Source: Sisyra terminalis
Lineage: Eukaryota; Arthropoda; Insecta; Neuroptera; Sisyridae
NCBI GenBank assembly: GCA_958496175.1
Contig: OY292278.1
Location: forward strand, 28,396,001 to 28,460,000
Length of the DNA: 64,000 nucleotides
Direction of reading: 5' to 3'
Shown: positions 36,386 to 46,660 of the stretch, piece after piece
Layout: every line of letters starts with the position of its first letter
How positions within the stretch are numbered: the stretch's first letter is position 1
The notes under the pieces: generated by a model
What the model was told of the DNA's origin: nothing
What the model saw: the letters and a program-made list of their open reading frames with translations, nothing else
The model's database searches: none
Position numbers and translations under genes: made by a program

Positions 36386-36612
36386 CAGTGTTTCCCAAAC
36401 TTTCAGGATCTGTGTACCCCTTCTATAATCTTCATAATACTCAGTAATTCCTATTAAAAACATTGTCAAAAAATATGTTTTGTGTGAATCTGTTGATATT
36501 CCGAAATATAGTTCACTGCACCAAACACACCGGTAGTACCATCATAAGTGTACTTCTATTGAAATTATTCCTGTACCCCCAAGATACACGTACCATATTC
36601 AGGTAAACACTG
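36386..36612. mobile_element. hAT-type MITE
   Basis: Starts CAGTGTTTCCCAAACTTT, a common hAT MITE terminus, and ends AAACACTG. The flanks ATTTAAAG (36378-36385) and ATTTATAG (36613-36620) match at 7 of 8. The interior contains two GTACCCC-type blocks near the ends and no ORF. Confidence 0.8.
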
Positions 36613-36980
36613 ATTTATAGCAACGAGCACACAAGTTTGAAAGTAATCGACAAGACGTAACTTTTTGGAACCCCGTCGAATATAAAATATGAAAACCATA
36701 AGTAGGTATTTTTAATTTAATAATGCCTATTAAAAACATTGTCAAAAATATATTTGGTGTAAATCAGTTGTTACTATATATACTATAATATATTTTGCTG
36801 CATCGAGCATACCAGCAGTACCACTGTAAGTGTACTCCTAGTGAAATTATTCCTGTACCCCCGAGATACGCGTATCATACTTTGAAAAACACTGATTTAT
36901 AGCGACAGGCACACAAGTTTGGAAGTAATCGATAAGACGTAACTTTTTGGAACCCTATCGAATATAAAACATGAAGTTCA
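36445..36980 (+). repeat. Direct tandem duplication, period about 280 bp
   Basis: 36445-36695 and 36721-36980 are direct copies. Each has CCTATTAAAAACATTGTCAA, a CAGTACCA/TAGTACCA block, GAAATTATTCCTGTACCCCC, AACACTGATTTATAGC and CGTAACTTTTTGGAACCC. The unit takes in the right part of the hAT MITE plus its flank, so the duplication happened after MITE insertion. Confidence 0.85.
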
Positions 36981-37254
36981 CCAGTAAATTAAATTTCAAT
37001 GTACAGTTACAAACCCAAAGGATAGGAAGAGAAAAATTTCATCCGTAGGTGATACAAAACATTAAAAGTTGCGCATTTGGTCAATTCAGTTTTTTTGCAC
37101 AGCTAATCACAGAAACAGCCAATAACAACGATGATCATTGTACAAATCCACAATCAAGATACATTTGCAATAAGAAGTAGATCCTTCAACTAAATATCTC
37201 TTTACTCAAGTTTTTCTTATCTTTAAAATGTAGCCATTTAAATTTTCTATGGTC

Positions 37255-37740
37255 TGAATAAGAACAATAATCTTTTGGAGTCTTCTAAAATAGCCGAGAA
37301 GATGAAAAATGCCATAAATCCTCTGATCCGTTGATGTACAACACCTTCTATTCCTTCTCGTGGTGGAAAGGGAAACGGATAATGGCGGTTAAACTGCCAT
37401 GGGACCGAGTATGAGCTGGAATAAACGAACCACGTAGGCTATATAGTACAGTTCACTCTTTTTTCCATGAGGGAAGGATACTAACCCCAAAGACAGCACT
37501 TCCAGAGTCATCAGCATAAGATGCAGAAAGCAATGAGAGAACCATCGCACTGAAGGTCCCAGTGATATCCTTAGAATCAACAACAATGATGAATTTCGGC
37601 TATATCCCATTTGGATAGTCGAATGGGGACCGCTTGAGAATCTTTATCAGCCCCGTGGTAAATATTAATGAAACCGGAGCAAAGGGCACATAGGGTTGTT
37701 AACCAAAAGAGACAGAGTCTTAACGCTTCTTGAATATGTC
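37255..37740. other. Moderately GC-rich unassigned stretch
   Basis: Composition is more balanced than the surroundings. A 73-codon open frame on the minus strand (37389-37610) gives no recognised protein. It may be the untranslated or decayed part of a retroelement, but I could not tie it to one. Confidence 0.3.
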
Positions 37741-37869
37741 AGTTTTTTTACTAATAAAAACAAATTTGATGATTAGGTTTATAATAAGGCGTATATTTAG
37801 GACATTTCTAGGTCGTGTCATTAGTAGGTCATAAAACAATAAAACTTGCGATACAACTGTTTAAAGAGC

Positions 37870-38030
37870 TTACTGGTGGCTGAATGGTCAAAGTGACCGC
37901 TCCAAAATTGATAGTTGTTGGATTCGATCCTCGTATCGAGTGAATTTTCAATATATCTCGATTACGGACTTTTATAAGCCCTAGAGTCGCAAAAAACCTT
38001 AGTAGTTATAAAGTGACAGTAAATAGCAAT
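37870..38030 (+). mobile_element. tRNA-derived SINE copy
   Basis: A box GTGGCTGAATGGTCAAAG and B box TTGGATTCGATCCTC. The body has CTAGAGTCGCAAAAAACCTT and a GACAGTAAATAGCAATT tail. Flanking AACTGTTTAAAGAG and AATTGTTCAAAGAC may be an eroded target duplication. Confidence 0.78.
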
Positions 38031-38254
38031 TAAAATAAAATTGTTCAAAGACAAGTTAATTGGTGTCCTTTAATTTACACAAGTTTTGATTTTGCCGCCA
38101 TTTTCAAAGTAAACAGCTACAAACCAAAAAAATAAAAATAAAATCGGTAGCTGATAATTTCAAGTAAGTACAAATGCAGTATTAAATGACTCAACAATAC
38201 ATTTATATTGTTAAAAAGTGCTTCAGTATTGAATGCTGAATTTTTTAGCAAAAT

Positions 38255-38845
38255 AATCCTTAGCGATGAAGCGTATTTTTGCTTTGATAACTTGGTTAAT
38301 CGACAAAATTGTCGTAAAATTTGGGGTTTAAAAAACCTACATTAAATTTTTGAAAAACAAATGCATCCACAACGGGTCACTAATTGGTGTGAATTTTAGG
38401 CTGGTGGAATCATTGAACCATACTTCTTCAACAATTATGTTGGTAAAGCAGTTACTGTTACTGGTACTGGATATCGTGACATGATTGTCGACTTTTTTAT
38501 GCTTCAATTGAATGATATTAATGTGGTCGGCATGTGGTTTCAACAAGACGGTGCAACATGCCATACAACGCGAGAAACAATCCAATTAGTGCATGAGACA
38601 TTTCCTCGTCGTATACTGTCTTATTTCGGTGATATGAATTGGTCCTCAAGATTATGACGTGATTTAACACTTTTAGATTAGAGTTATTTGAAGTCAATGG
38701 TCTGTGCTAACTGAAAGAGATTCAACGTTACATCAAAAAAATTAAACCACATTTATACAAAGCAATAATGGAAAATTTCGAGGACAAAGTCAATGAGGTC
38801 ATTTGTCCAATATGCTATTTCGTACATAACCCTGACCTATGAACT
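38255..38845 (+). pseudogene. Tc1/mariner-superfamily (IS630-like) transposase, dead
   Basis: On the plus strand, broken by stops, the catalytic half of a DDE transposase can be followed. LSDEAYF gives the first catalytic aspartate context, then NRQNCR-IWG, MHPQRVTNWC, AGGIIEPYFF and VVGMWFQQDGATCHTTRETI with the second aspartate in QQDGA. After that come FPRR, GDMNW and a degraded LTLLD-LKSMVCA stretch that should hold the third acidic residue. Stops interrupt it at several points (for example after LKNLH and after SSRL). The N-terminal DNA-binding part was not found. An open frame on the other strand here is only its shadow. It cannot make an active enzyme. Confidence 0.82.
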
Positions 38846-38849
38846 TTAT

Positions 38850-40825
38850 GTTTCAATAAAAAAAGATACAATTGAATAAAAATAAAAACGGTATTTTCTA
38901 TTTCAATAAAATCTTACGTAAATTATGGACTTTCTTTACAACACTCTTTATTAAGAGAAGATTAAAAGATGTTTCTGCTCATTATTAATGAATTCAGGTT
39001 TGAACATTTATTCAAAACATGTTCGTCCCTTAAGTTGTCGCCCCCTTATTACGCCCCCTCTTTATTATTAAGTCTTGAGTGCTCATTACGAATGCTACCC
39101 CTGAGTTAATGATTCAAAATCTATTGATTTGGTTTTAGCAGTTATAGAGCTACCTTTAAAAAGGAGCGATTTTAAAAATAAGTTTTAAATGGGAAGTCGA
39201 TTATTATAATGCTTATATAATACTACAAGACGTATGGCTTAGTTTAAACGTTCAATATCATGCACTAATTAGTTATAAGAAATCATCCGTTATTTGTAAT
39301 TTAAATACGTTTTTCTCGTTAGCAATTTCCCCGTTTTTCTTATCTTGCACTAGTTCTTTTATTTTTTGCGTTCAACGTCTAGGAATTTAAGTCCTTCGCA
39401 AAAGAATTTATCATTGAGATTGATCTCGTTTCCATGTTGTAAGATGGCGTGGAATTTTCCGACATTTATTGTTTGTGGAATTTTAAACAAATTTACGGAC
39501 TAATAAACGTGATAGAAGGAAATGAAATTAATGAGAATCAGATTGAAATTCAATCGGTTTGATTTATTGAATTCAGTGTAGGGTGTTATATTGTTATGCT
39601 TGAAAAAGTGGCGATTTGTAAGAAAACCGGGTAACCGTATGGATTGATCGTACAGTTTGGAAGATTTGCGTTTACATATTATTATAATAAATTTGTCAAT
39701 TTTAGCACTTCTCAAGTCAAGGGTTGCAAATGCTCGTATAACGAGGGGCCATGCCAAAGTTTTAATGGGTTACGATAAAGTTTTAATGATGTACCAACGT
39801 CTCATTTTTTATCAAATATTCAATGCAATTTTAGAAATCGAAAATACTAAAAATATTATTGTTATATAAATATTTAAAATAAAAAAAATACTTTAGCGAA
39901 TTGTAAAAAAATAATTTGGGGAATGAACAATCTACCCCCTTAAATCAATGATATGTTTAGCAAAGTAAAATTAGACCATGCAGAAACCACTTTCGTTGAT
40001 TAAACAAAAATTTGCATTATCATCTCCTTTGTCTTTTTTGCTTAAAAAAAGAGAAGCGATAATGATTACACAATCCATATAAATCCAGCCCTTATCGCGA
40101 CAAACTATTTACATAACACCTCAAATATTTGCATTTGATTAACAATTTTCCATCCTTACATATCATCGACATTGTGGTTAGTTTTATGAAAATTCCAGCA
40201 AACTTCTGACGATAAAATTACAATGATACACCCTGCTACTTTACCTCTACCAGTTTCTCGTAGACAAAGTTAAATATTGATATAATATTATATAAATATT
40301 AATAATCGATCAATTTTGAAACTGTGCTGTCAAAGCGTGAATTCTCAACGCAACAAAGACGACAAAATATTATAGATTATCCTTTCGCGTTCCTGGAATT
40401 TTTCACATTTTACCCAACTTTCGGCTTGATCGTTTTTCATTAATACCACAACGTATATATTTCAATGCCTTATATAAACGAACACTATGAAAGTAAATAA
40501 TAATTTAATTTATTTTTTGTGAACACTGCTCACTCTATACATGAAATTCTTAATTTTATACAAAATTCTTCAAAAATTACGCTTGTTTAAAGGAATTTCA
40601 ATTAAATTTTTCTTTTACTGTTTATTCTACAATAAATAGGTAAATAATATTCCGCAATATAATACGGAATATTATATATATTATTATATATCAGCTATAT
40701 TAAGCGTAATATAATGCGTTACAAACGATTACAAAAGTCGGTCAAGTGACGGATTACGCGCAGAGAAGAATTTTGCCTTGAAATATTGCCTGCTGAATAA
40801 AAGCTTCCATCCTGATGGATTTTTG
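38850..40825. other. No gene recognised
   Basis: AT-rich. A hairpin of about 11 bp per arm (AATATTCCG facing CGGAATATT) lies at about 40645-40675. Two overlapping open frames at 39500-39869 have no motif. Confidence 0.4.
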
Positions 40826-40958
40826 TTGTTGTTATTTACCGTTGCTTTATAATTATCAAGGTTTTTATCGACTATAGGATTAATAAAATCGAGAATTGTT
40901 AAAAATTAGCACGATCCGAGAATCCTGTCCGTTTTGGAGCGGCCAACGAAACCAGTAG
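40826..40958 (-). mobile_element. tRNA-derived SINE, diverged copy
   Basis: Minus strand. The head is eroded, but GCCGCTCCAAAACGG, the TTTTTATCGACTATAGG body and the TTATTTACCGTTGCTTTATA tail (as read on plus) match the family. Confidence 0.6.
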
Positions 40959-41123
40959 ACTCCTTAATGGATTTTTTTTAAGTGAAAACTTCTTTTGTGT
41001 CGTTGCAATGTAAAATTTAATGAAACGAAAAAGCGATAGTAAAAAGAGACAAAAATATAAATCTACAGGATTTAACTTATGAAAGAATGAGATACAAAAT
41101 ATTATAGAGTATTTCCATGGTTT

Positions 41124-41300
41124 CCACTGATCTGTTTATAATGGAAAGCGCACAGTACTTGCTGTATAGTAAACAAAAAATCGCTCTAGAAGTAACTACC
41201 AGCGCCGTCTACGTAAGCACAAATTTGAAGCGAACTAATGGAAATGAAACAGCACTTGTGTTGAAAGCTTTAGAAGAGAGATTCACATATAGGTAGAGGT
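41124..41300 (+). repeat. Dispersed repeat family D, copy 3
   Basis: Matches 5911-6090 and 11450-11615: CCACTGATCTG, TATAATGGAAAGCGCA, AGCGCCGTCTACGTAAGC and GTGTTGAAAGCTTTAGAAGA. Confidence 0.6.
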
Positions 41301-41547
41301 GCTAAAAAGAAATAAGATTTCCGAAGAATTTGAAGATAAAAAATTTAAACAAAAGTCCTTTGTACTACTCCTCTGCGTTTTAAACTTGATATCAAAATTA
41401 TTATAAATAAACCCAACAGCTATCCTAATCTTAAAATTTTCCATTCGTCTCATTATTTTATCGCGGGTAACCTGGACAAACGATTTTTTGTTTAAACTTT
41501 GTAGTGGAATTTCCGATTTTCTCTCAAACTATAAACATTTTTTCTAT

Positions 41548-41708
41548 AGTAATTTACTGTAGCTTTATAACTGCTTAGATCTTTAGCGACTCTAGGGTTA
41601 TTAAAAATCCGTTATCGAGAAATATCGAATATTTGTTCGATACGAGGATTGAACCAAATACCTACCAGTTTTGGAGTGGTCATCTTGACCACTCGGTCAC
41701 CAGAAGTC
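41548..41708 (-). mobile_element. tRNA-derived SINE copy
   Basis: Minus strand: A box GGTGACCGAGTGGTCAAG and B box TTGGTTCAATCCTCG, then the CTAGAGTCGCTAAAGAT body and a TTATAAAGCTACAGTAAATT tail. All family blocks are present. Confidence 0.82.
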
Positions 41709-42566
41709 GGATCCAACGTTTAAATTAAAAATGTTCGAAATGTTTAAAAATCAGTCAACTACAATCCTTTAAAATCATTTTTGAATTAACTGAATGGTGA
41801 AAGTGGCGTAGCATGGGTTTTTGCCGCCCGGAGCTGACCGGAAATTCGTCCCTCATTTTATTCACCATTAGTTCAGAAAATTGGTAAAAAGATGAATTGT
41901 ACATTTATATTAATTAATTATTTAAAAATTAACATTTTGTGTTTTTCTCAAAGCCAAATTTGTTATGGTCTTATACAATTATCAATATCAATATGCCGCC
42001 TCTTTTTCATCTGCCTCCCAAAGGCCATGGCCATTCTTTCATCATTAAGTAATATATAATAAATTAAGCTAATATGCTATGACGTAATTATAATTTTAAT
42101 TTATTAAGCATTAGGGGTGTCTGGTAGAAGGTTGAAACCATGCTGGGTGTCTGGAAATGGAAGATATGATTTCTAATATTAATCCGCAGAACGTATAAGA
42201 AAACTGACATTTATACTTTTCCAAAACTAAGCTTAAATTTTATTCATTTTCGCTACTTTTTACCTGCCAAAGTAACCACCATTCTAACTTCATAATCGCT
42301 GACCGTTCTCACAAGTGTAGGGAACATACGCAGAGACATTTTCAGCTTTTAAAAAATAACTTCATAATATTAATAAATTTAGTAAAAATTTAGCTTTTAT
42401 CAATAAATTGATCGTGTCCATATTTTACATAATTTTATTTATTTATAGTAATTATTTTAGTAAAAGAAGAAAAAAATTTCGATGTTATTGTGATGTATAT
42501 TGTGTACTTCATATTAAGGTAATTTAACAATTAGTAATGTTTGAAGGATTCTGTAGCATGTGTTTG

Positions 42567-42630
42567 TATGATTTTAGAAGCCTGATGAAGGTCTAATAAA
42601 AGACCGAAACATGTCGCAAAATTAATAATT
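42567..42630 (+). ncRNA. Candidate hammerhead ribozyme, best-paired copy
   Basis: All hammerhead core bases are present. CTGATGA lies at 42582-42588. Stem II is GGTCT (42590-42594) with AGACC (42601-42605) around an AATAAA loop, then GAA (42606-42608). Stem III is the self-complementary ACATGT (42609-42614), and the predicted cleavage base is C42615 in a GTC triplet. Stem I is GC (42616-42617) with GC (42580-42581), a four-base bulge, then AAAAT (42618-42622) with ATTTT (42571-42575). This matches type I hammerheads with minimal stem III known from Penelope-like elements; such short stem III forms usually act as dimers. Activity is inferred only. Confidence 0.62.
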
Positions 42631-42836
42631 AGTACATGGATCTACATCCTTTCTTGTCCACTATCCTACTAAAAATAAATAAAAGTTAGCTTTTATGTCC
42701 GGTGTAGATTCCTATGTAGATAGAAAACAATGTAAATATCACTAAAACTAAACTTTCATGTCAAACGAAGCAAGTACGGAGGAAAACACTCTAGTAGAAA
42801 GATAAATAAAGCTCCATTGAAATTTTTAGTTTATAC

Positions 42837-43218
42837 TGTAACAGAAAAGGACGAAGTCTGTCTCTCTTTGTGGCATGTCAGCACGCGATTGGCTTAATGA
42901 TTTCTTTCTCTCTCCCACCACGCGAATACACCAGAATATTCTTGAAACGTCCAGACAACAGGAGAACATTCGAGAACGTTGGGTTGCGGGTATATAAGGA
43001 TTCGAGCAAAGAGTTCAGTTCAAATTTGAAGTTCAGTTTTGAATTTCTGTTACAACACAGCGATTACAAAGGGATTGTTATTTTATTGTGGTTTCGATTA
43101 TAAGTGATTATTGTCATTTGAGTGATTGTTTTGACAAGTGTTTTAATAAAAGTGATAGTTGAGTGTGAAACGATTATTTATTTCCAAAGAAAATAAAAGA
43201 ACTTATAACGCGAACTCA
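42837..43218 (+). mobile_element. Probable solo LTR
   Basis: The block opens with TGTAACAG and closes with CGAACTCA, flanked by ATAC on both sides (42833-42836 and 43219-43222), consistent with a 4-bp target duplication. It contains a promoter, a long ATG-poor stretch after the start site and AATAAAA signals near 43147 and 43190, the usual U3-R-U5 order. I found no second LTR, primer site or gag-pol. The alternative is a stray heat-shock gene promoter with its 5' UTR. Open frames across it are not genes. Confidence 0.5.
42909..43022 (+). promoter_or_regulatory. Heat-shock-type promoter
   Basis: In order: a CTCTCTC GAGA-factor-like tract (42908-42914); a heat-shock element GAATATTCTTGAA (42934-42946); a second, GAACATTCGAGAA (42964-42976); a TATATAAGG TATA box (42991-42999); and an arthropod initiator TCAGTT with the putative start at A43017. 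Both heat-shock elements are perfect three-unit arrays, GAA-nn-TTC-nn-GAA, spaced 30 bp apart. An inverted CCAAT (GATTGG) lies at about 42887. Heat induction is inferred from these sites. Confidence 0.72.
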
Positions 43219-43222
43219 ATAC

Positions 43223-43788
43223 AGTTTTGAGACGTCACGTTCCAATACGTTTGTAAGGTTGAATAATAAATGCCAATTTTAGTTTTTGGAGAATGATTCA
43301 TAGGTGTGATAAAATGTCAGAATCGAATATAATTTCTTTTTAATTTTAGATGTATTGTAATTAAATCTATTATGAAACAAAGCATTTGCTGAGACAAGTA
43401 AATTGGTTGTTTTAATTATATTCTTTTGTTTTCGTAGCAATTCGTTTATACTTCCTCATCACGCACCTAGAGGTCGTTATTGCAAACATTATTATTACAG
43501 TGTTATACAATTAAAATGGCCAGAAGATGAATTTGTATGCTTTTCAGGAATATATAGAAACGCTGACGGCGTTTCAAATTGTAAAAAGGGCAAATCGCAT
43601 GAGATTTCCACTTTCAGTGGAAACCATGTATGTACGAGTTTGACCCGACGTATATAAGGGTTGAAAGGTAATACTATTAATAATATTAATGATAAAAGAT
43701 AACTCAAAACATTGATTTCCACTTAACGGAAGAGGAATATTCTTAATTAATAATTATGGGATTTTTGAATAGGGATATTCCAACTATG
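43223..43788. other. Unassigned sequence downstream of the promoter
   Basis: No ATG opens a long frame after the promoter. The first, near 43269, stops within nine codons. An 84-codon open frame at 43403-43657 has no recognised motif. No HSP-like coding sequence follows. Confidence 0.4.
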
Positions 43789-44253
43789 TCAAGTATTGAA
43801 CTGAGCATGCAGAATATCTTGAATATTTAAGTTGATGGTATAATTTTGCCTCTTGTAATCCCTTGAAAAGCTCTTATTCGATCTATTAACGTAAATTGAT
43901 ATGGGCGCATAAAAGCCCCATTTTTCTGAGCTTTTTGGTTTTTTCTTCATTCGTAATATTCCTGTTGGGATGACGAGACGACCATCCATTTGCGTCTTGT
44001 CGACATTAAATAAAGCAATTTCACCCCCGTCAAAAACCGGCTTCGTTCCCATTTCATATCCGTTTCTGGTTCGTCCAAACAATTCTAAAGTGGTTTTGTA
44101 TACACACTCGAAAACCACGAGCGAACGATGAGAGAAATGTAAAACGACCTTTGTGAAACAGCCCTTTCCATTCCACACGCCATCCCACGTCTTTGGGAAA
44201 GCCTGGGTTGCCTGTACACGCAAAACCGCCAGCCACTTACCCCCTTATTATAA
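43789..44253 (-). other. Unassigned 155-codon open frame, minus strand
   Basis: Open from a stop near 44255 to the stop at 43789, with composition closer to coding than its surroundings. It includes GYEMGTKPVFDGGEIALFNV and GRLVIPTGILRMKKKP. There is no ATG near its start, so if real it would be an exon or a decayed gene. I do not recognise the protein. No convincing acceptor was found; a GTAAGT at about 44240 would be in the wrong place for one. Confidence 0.28.
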
Positions 44254-44831
44254 TATTGACGATACGCAAAACCGATGATGATGTTGTTGATGATACGAAC
44301 ATCGAATATCAAATTCCATTATAAATAAAGCCAATAAATACTTTTACTTAAAAAAGTAAAACGATAATAAATACATTTTTTTTCAGGGTTGCTTTACAAA
44401 TGAAACTCGATACAACGCAGTTCTAATTTCCTAAGACTTTCCATCACTATTTTATGAAATTCAATGTAGTGAAGAAAGTACATTGTAATTCAATTTAACG
44501 TAATTGTTTTAATCTAATTAAATTTCATTTATGCAAAGCACTTTTTCAAGACAAATATTTTTTTTAATTTACTATCTGTTTTTGCACAGAAACCTTAATT
44601 TTTGGCGAAATTTTGTTCAAAATAATTAATAAATTAATAACAATAAAATCTGTCAGAGTTAATCATTCGTCAAAGTTTCGAAAACTTTAAAGTTCACTTT
44701 TACAGTTTTTCAAATTTTTAACAATGCTTAAATTTTGTGCTTCCCATACTTATACTGAAAATGAAAAAATCTCATCAGCCTTAATTATGTAGTAGAAAAC
44801 GGAGAAGAAAATCAGTAAAAATTATTGTGAG

Positions 44832-44942
44832 AATTTTTCGATTTTTCTCGATTATCTATAGATTTTTATAAGCCCTCGAGTCGCTAAAGACCTTAAGTTA
44901 TAAAGCGAGTAGCTATGAAGTGACGGTAATTAACATTGAAAA
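44832..44942 (+). mobile_element. tRNA-derived SINE, 3' part only
   Basis: Family body and tail without the tRNA head: TTCTCGATTATCTATAG, CCCTCGAGTCGCTAAAGACC, TTATAAAGCGA and TGACGGTAATTAACATT. It was probably 5'-truncated on insertion. Confidence 0.75.
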
Positions 44943-45171
44943 AATATCTGATAAAAATACAAATACTTGTAAAGTATTTGATAATTACAATAAATTCGTA
45001 ATGCTATATATTTTACTGTACCAATAGAGATTTGCAATCGTAAACTATATAATGGGTTATAAAAATGAATAAAACAATCAAAGAAGGGGAACTGAATTTC
45101 TTGTTTTTTTTTGTGCATTGTTTTTTTTCTTAAAAACTATTATATGTGATTCTTGTACCTACATTTTAATA

Positions 45172-45585
45172 TTGGGTGTTCAGAAAGTAATTTCGTTTTT
45201 TCTCGACAAAAGATTTAATTGTATTTTTTTGCACTCATTTTATAACAAAGTCGTATAATCATTGTATGTTTTTAGAGCTAATACAGCAAGGCTTGTATGT
45301 GAAAAAGCTTAAGTGATTCTACGCAATAGTTTTTGGTGCGTGTCCTTTTAAATATGGAGAGCAAAAACCAACATTTTCCTCATATATTATTTTTTCACTA
45401 TAAAAAAGATAAAATGCTGTTCAATCAAGAAAATATTAACCGATGTATATGAAGAAGATGTATTGGCAGCACGCTAGTGCCAAAACTAGTTTGTAAAATT
45501 TTGACCGTCGGCAATTTTAATGTCGAAGATGCACCACGGTCTGGAAGACCGGTTAAAGCTGATCAAGTCACAATGACCTAACCTA
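45172..45585 (+). pseudogene. mariner 5' fragment with broken transposase
   Basis: The left terminus TTGGGTGTTCAGAAAGTAA follows TA and matches the mariner at 16451-17325 (about 90% similar by eye, opposite orientation). An ATG at 45354 starts MESKNQHFPHILFFHYKK. The frame then breaks near 45450, and GNFNVEDAPRSGRP follows before the similarity ends at about 45585. No right terminus and no catalytic domain remain. Both mariners share the altered segment around LVCKI, so they came from one defective lineage. Confidence 0.85.
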
Positions 45586-45915
45586 AATAACCTAAAGCTC
45601 AAAAGAACTCACATATCTAGAGTTCTTTGCGTTTTGTTTATGCTTCATTTTTTAGAAAGCATTGTTTTTATATTATCTTACGGTTTTCTATTCAATACTT
45701 GTTCGTCCATCTACTTCTCATTATTGAGAAGAAGAATAGTTTTGAGGGACTACTTCTATATCTATATTAATTAAACGCCATCTGTATTTCCATTTCGTTC
45801 GTAGCAGGAACAAACTAAAGTGAACTTTCTCAATGCCTAGGACGTCTAAATGATTATTAGTAGTACATGATTTCATCGATGGTATGCCTGTAACGGATAT
45901 ATTCTTCAAGGAGTA

Positions 45916-46532
45916 CAGTATTCCCCCGCTTTACGGACAGGATGCGTTCCTCATAAACTGTCCGTAAATCAAAAATCCACTAAACAAAACAGCTATTACT
46001 ATGAGATCCTATTGGAAAGTGATAGATCCGTTTCAACCAGTGAAAATATCCGTAAAAGAGCCCAATTTTTCTATAGATTCACACTAAATATGGAGCGTAA
46101 ACTAATTAAGACTATACTGCAATATACTGTATAATATCAAATACTAATTAAGTAAGAACGTTTGATAACTATGGTTGATGTCCCTGCATAACAAAACCAA
46201 ACATAAATTGTATTTTTGTACTAAAAATATTTGTTTTTGTTTTATTTTTGGGAATCCTCACAAAAAATGTAAGCACCCAACCGGTAGCCGAGTGGTCTAG
46301 GTGACCACTCCAAAACTAGTAGGTAGTGAGTTCGATCCTCGTACCGTGCAAATTTTCAATATTTCTCGGTAATGGATTTAATTACCCCTAGAGTCGCTTA
46401 AGGACCTTAGTAGTTATAAAGCGACGGTAAATAACAATTAAAAAAAATGTAAGCAAAACAGAAAATAATATTAATCATGTCTGTAATGTTAAATTTCCGT
46501 TAAGCGAGCGCCTATAAAGCGAGGGATTATGG
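45916..46532. mobile_element. pogo/Tigger-type element with nested SINE
   Basis: Termini CAGTATTCCCCCGCTTTACG and, inverted, CCATAATCCCTCGCTTTATA, with TA on both sides (45914-45915 and 46533-46534). The CCCTCGCTTTA core is typical of pogo/Tigger ends. Without the 179 bp of SINE plus duplication it is about 440 bp and has no transposase, so it is a non-autonomous copy. Confidence 0.8.
46276..46440 (+). mobile_element. tRNA-derived SINE, full-length, nested
   Basis: A perfect 14-bp target duplication AAAAAATGTAAGCA (46262-46275 and 46441-46454) fixes the ends. The head has A box GGTAGCCGAGTGGTCTAGG and B box TGAGTTCGATCCTC. The body has CTAGAGTCGCTTAAGGACC and the tail AAAGCGACGGTAAATAACAA. 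It is the clearest member of the family and dates after the surrounding pogo element. Confidence 0.92.
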
Positions 46533-46599
46533 TATTCAAAAGAAAAAAATAGTTTTTCTACCTGTTGACCTCGTTTATACTTAATTACTAGGAAACATA

Positions 46600-46660
46600 A
46601 ACACAGGTGGTACGCATATGTACCAAATCATATAAAGTGGTATGCAATTTGAGAACCACT
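46600..46660 (-). mobile_element. hAT MITE end, remnant
   Basis: Read on minus: AGTGGTTCTCAAATTGCATA then ACCACTTTATATG and GCGTACCACC, resembling a common hAT terminus. The other end was not identified. Confidence 0.4.

Noticed and set aside
38337..38585. 82-codon minus-strand frame
   Set aside because: Exact antisense shadow of the dead transposase on the plus strand.
42870..43103. 77-codon frame over the heat-shock-type promoter
   Set aside because: It spans heat-shock elements, TATA box and start site, so cannot be the transcribed coding sequence of that promoter.
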